From Thiotrichales bacterium (GTDB lineage Bacteria > Pseudomonadota > Gammaproteobacteria > J044), in the NCBI GenBank assembly GCA_024762895.1, contig JANTGN010000048.1, positions 1-15,246 on the forward strand: a stretch of 15,246 bases of DNA, in the 5' to 3' direction. The position numbers and the translations under genes are program-made. Numbering within the stretch: position 1 is the stretch's first letter; every line of letters starts with the position of its first letter. Under the pieces are notes generated by a model that made no database searches, was not told where the DNA came from, and saw nothing but the letters and a program-made list of their open reading frames with translations. This document shows, piece by piece, positions 14,458 through 15,246 of the stretch.

Positions 14458-15173
14458 AGCGGGCTTTAGTGACGGGAGGAAGTGGGGATATTGGATCTGC
14501 CATCTGTGGCAGTCTCTCCAGGGCGGGGCATCACGTCATCGTGCATGCGGGTAGAAACCTGGAGAAGGCCGAAGCGCTGGTTTCCCAGATGATTGCAGAG
14601 GGTGCAAGTGCCGAAGCGATCGCCTTTGATGTCACCGATGCTGAGGCCTCGCGACTTGCTATTGAGGCCCTGATAGAGCAGGGACCTATACAGATCCTGG
14701 TGAATAACGCGGGCATTCATGACGATGCACCCATGGCAGGCATGAGTCAGGAGCAGTGGGGCAGGGTGATCGATGTGTCATTGAATGGTTTTTTTAATGT
14801 GACCCAGCCCCTGTTACTACCCATGATGAGGACGCGATGGGGAAGGGTGATTGCTATATCCTCCATCAGCGGTCAGATGGGCAATCGGGGTCAGGCCAAC
14901 TATGCAGCGGCCAAGGCCGGGCTACATGGTGCTATAAAGTCCCTGTCTCAGGAACTGGCTTCACGTGGGGTTACGGCGAACGTGGTGGCACCTGGTATTA
15001 TCGAGGGTGAAATGACCCAGGGGCTGTTCAGCAAGGAACAGGTTCGTCAGAGGGTGCCAGCCAATCGCACGGGCAGGCCGGAGGAAGTGGCGAGTCTGGT
15101 TCGCTTCCTGGCCTCAGAGGAGGCTGGCTATATCAGTAGTCAGGTGATTGGCATCAATGGGGGTATGGCCTAG
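14454..15173 (+). CDS. FabG-like 3-oxoacyl-ACP reductase (ApeQ-like)
   Basis: This 239-residue short-chain dehydrogenase has the nucleotide-binding TGGSGDIG (7-14), NNAG (84-87) and Asn111. The catalytic Ser137, Tyr150 and Lys154 lie in ISSISGQMGNRGQANYAAAK, which closely follows FabG (3-oxoacyl-ACP reductase). The end SSQVIGINGGMA is also FabG-like. It should reduce the 3-keto group after each condensation, supplying the 3-hydroxyacyl-ACP for the dehydratases. Start ATG at 14454 overlaps the preceding stop (ATGA). It follows KS, chain length factor and dehydratase in the order usual for aryl polyene loci; a dedicated pathway copy is more likely than the housekeeping fabG, which normally sits with fabD and acpP. 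Confidence 0.94.
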   Translation: MKRALVTGGSGDIGSAICGSLSRAGHHVIVHAGRNLEKAEALVSQMIAEGASAEAIAFDVTDAEASRLAIEALIEQGPIQILVNNAGIHDDAPMAGMSQEQWGRVIDVSLNGFFNVTQPLLLPMMRTRWGRVIAISSISGQMGNRGQANYAAAKAGLHGAIKSLSQELASRGVTANVVAPGIIEGEMTQGLFSKEQVRQRVPANRTGRPEEVASLVRFLASEEAGYISSQVIGINGGMA

Positions 15174-15198
15174 TGCGCCGCTCTTGCCTTTTGCTTCT

Positions 15199-15203
15199 GA
15201 GGT
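15199..15203 (+). promoter_or_regulatory. Ribosome binding site of the glycosyltransferase gene
   Basis: GAGGT lies 8 nt before the ATG at 15212. It is one of the better Shine-Dalgarno matches in the operon and marks a real start after the 38-nt gap that follows the reductase gene. Confidence 0.5.
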
Positions 15204-15211
15204 AACCGTCC

Positions 15212-15246
15212 ATGAATGTAATAGCGGTGATTCCTGCCTATAACGA
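15212..15246 (+). CDS. Family 2 glycosyltransferase, N-terminal fragment only
   Basis: Only eleven full codons are in the window, reading MNVIAVIPAYN. The hydrophobic strand followed by PAYN is the standard opening of GT-A-fold family 2 glycosyltransferases, which bind the nucleotide-sugar there. A GAGGT ribosome site precedes it. Aryl polyene loci often include such an enzyme beside the LpxL-like acyltransferase, so a part in making the glycolipid anchor is plausible. The acceptor, full length and any fusion partner lie outside the window. Confidence 0.7.
   Translation, partial: MNVIAVIPAYN

Noticed and set aside
15174..15206. Tiny GTG-started frame of 10 codons between the reductase and glycosyltransferase genes
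   Set aside because: Too short and without a ribosome site; nothing supports translation.
1..15246. Mobile elements, CRISPR array, tRNA or rRNA genes
   Set aside because: No transposase, integrase, regularly spaced repeats or cloverleaf-like sequence was found on reading; the genes are intact and tightly packed.

Overview
The window reads as a chromosome segment of a Gram-negative bacterium, most likely a gammaproteobacterium. The grounds are outer-membrane and periplasmic protein families (MipA/OmpV, LolA-like, LpxL-like), a full-length mutM/fpg, and a pigment gene set known mainly from proteobacteria. GC content is moderate by eye, and arginine is often written AGG. I cannot name the species. 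I see no tRNA, rRNA, CRISPR array or mobile element.

Left part (1-4805): the 3' end of a gamma-glutamyltransferase gene overlaps a small RDD-family membrane protein gene. A periplasmic FKBP-type prolyl isomerase follows. Convergent to it, on the minus strand, is a tightly packed three-gene unit read in the order chorismatase (FkbO/Hyg5/XanB2 family), MipA/OmpV-family outer-membrane protein, mutM. The first two overlap by 14 nt and the last two are 1 nt apart.

Right part (4922-15246): a plus-strand operon of at least twelve genes, mostly overlapping or nearly so, encodes an aryl polyene (APE)/xanthomonadin-type type II polyketide pathway. The order is UbiE-like methyltransferase, acyl carrier protein, COG4648-type membrane protein, AMP-ligase, FabA/FabZ-like dehydratase, LpxL-like acyltransferase, LolA-like periplasmic protein, MMPL exporter, ketosynthase, chain length factor, second hotdog dehydratase and FabG-like reductase. 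At the edge lies the start of a family 2 glycosyltransferase. The operon surely continues past the window: a second ketosynthase, second ACP, thioesterase and phosphopantetheinyl transferase are common in such clusters and are not seen here.

Proposed logic (inference): the chorismatase makes 3- or 4-hydroxybenzoate from chorismate and the AMP-ligase loads it onto the ACP. KS/CLF, ketoreductase and the two dehydratases extend it into a conjugated polyene, and the methyltransferase decorates the aryl head. The acyltransferase, glycosyltransferase, LolA-like protein and MMPL exporter attach the polyene to a lipid and move it to the outer membrane. The chorismatase and the main operon diverge from one intergenic region (4713-4921) that could control both. 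The most notable points are the chorismatase-fed starter supply and the coupling of that gene to an outer-membrane protein and to an oxidative-damage DNA glycosylase.
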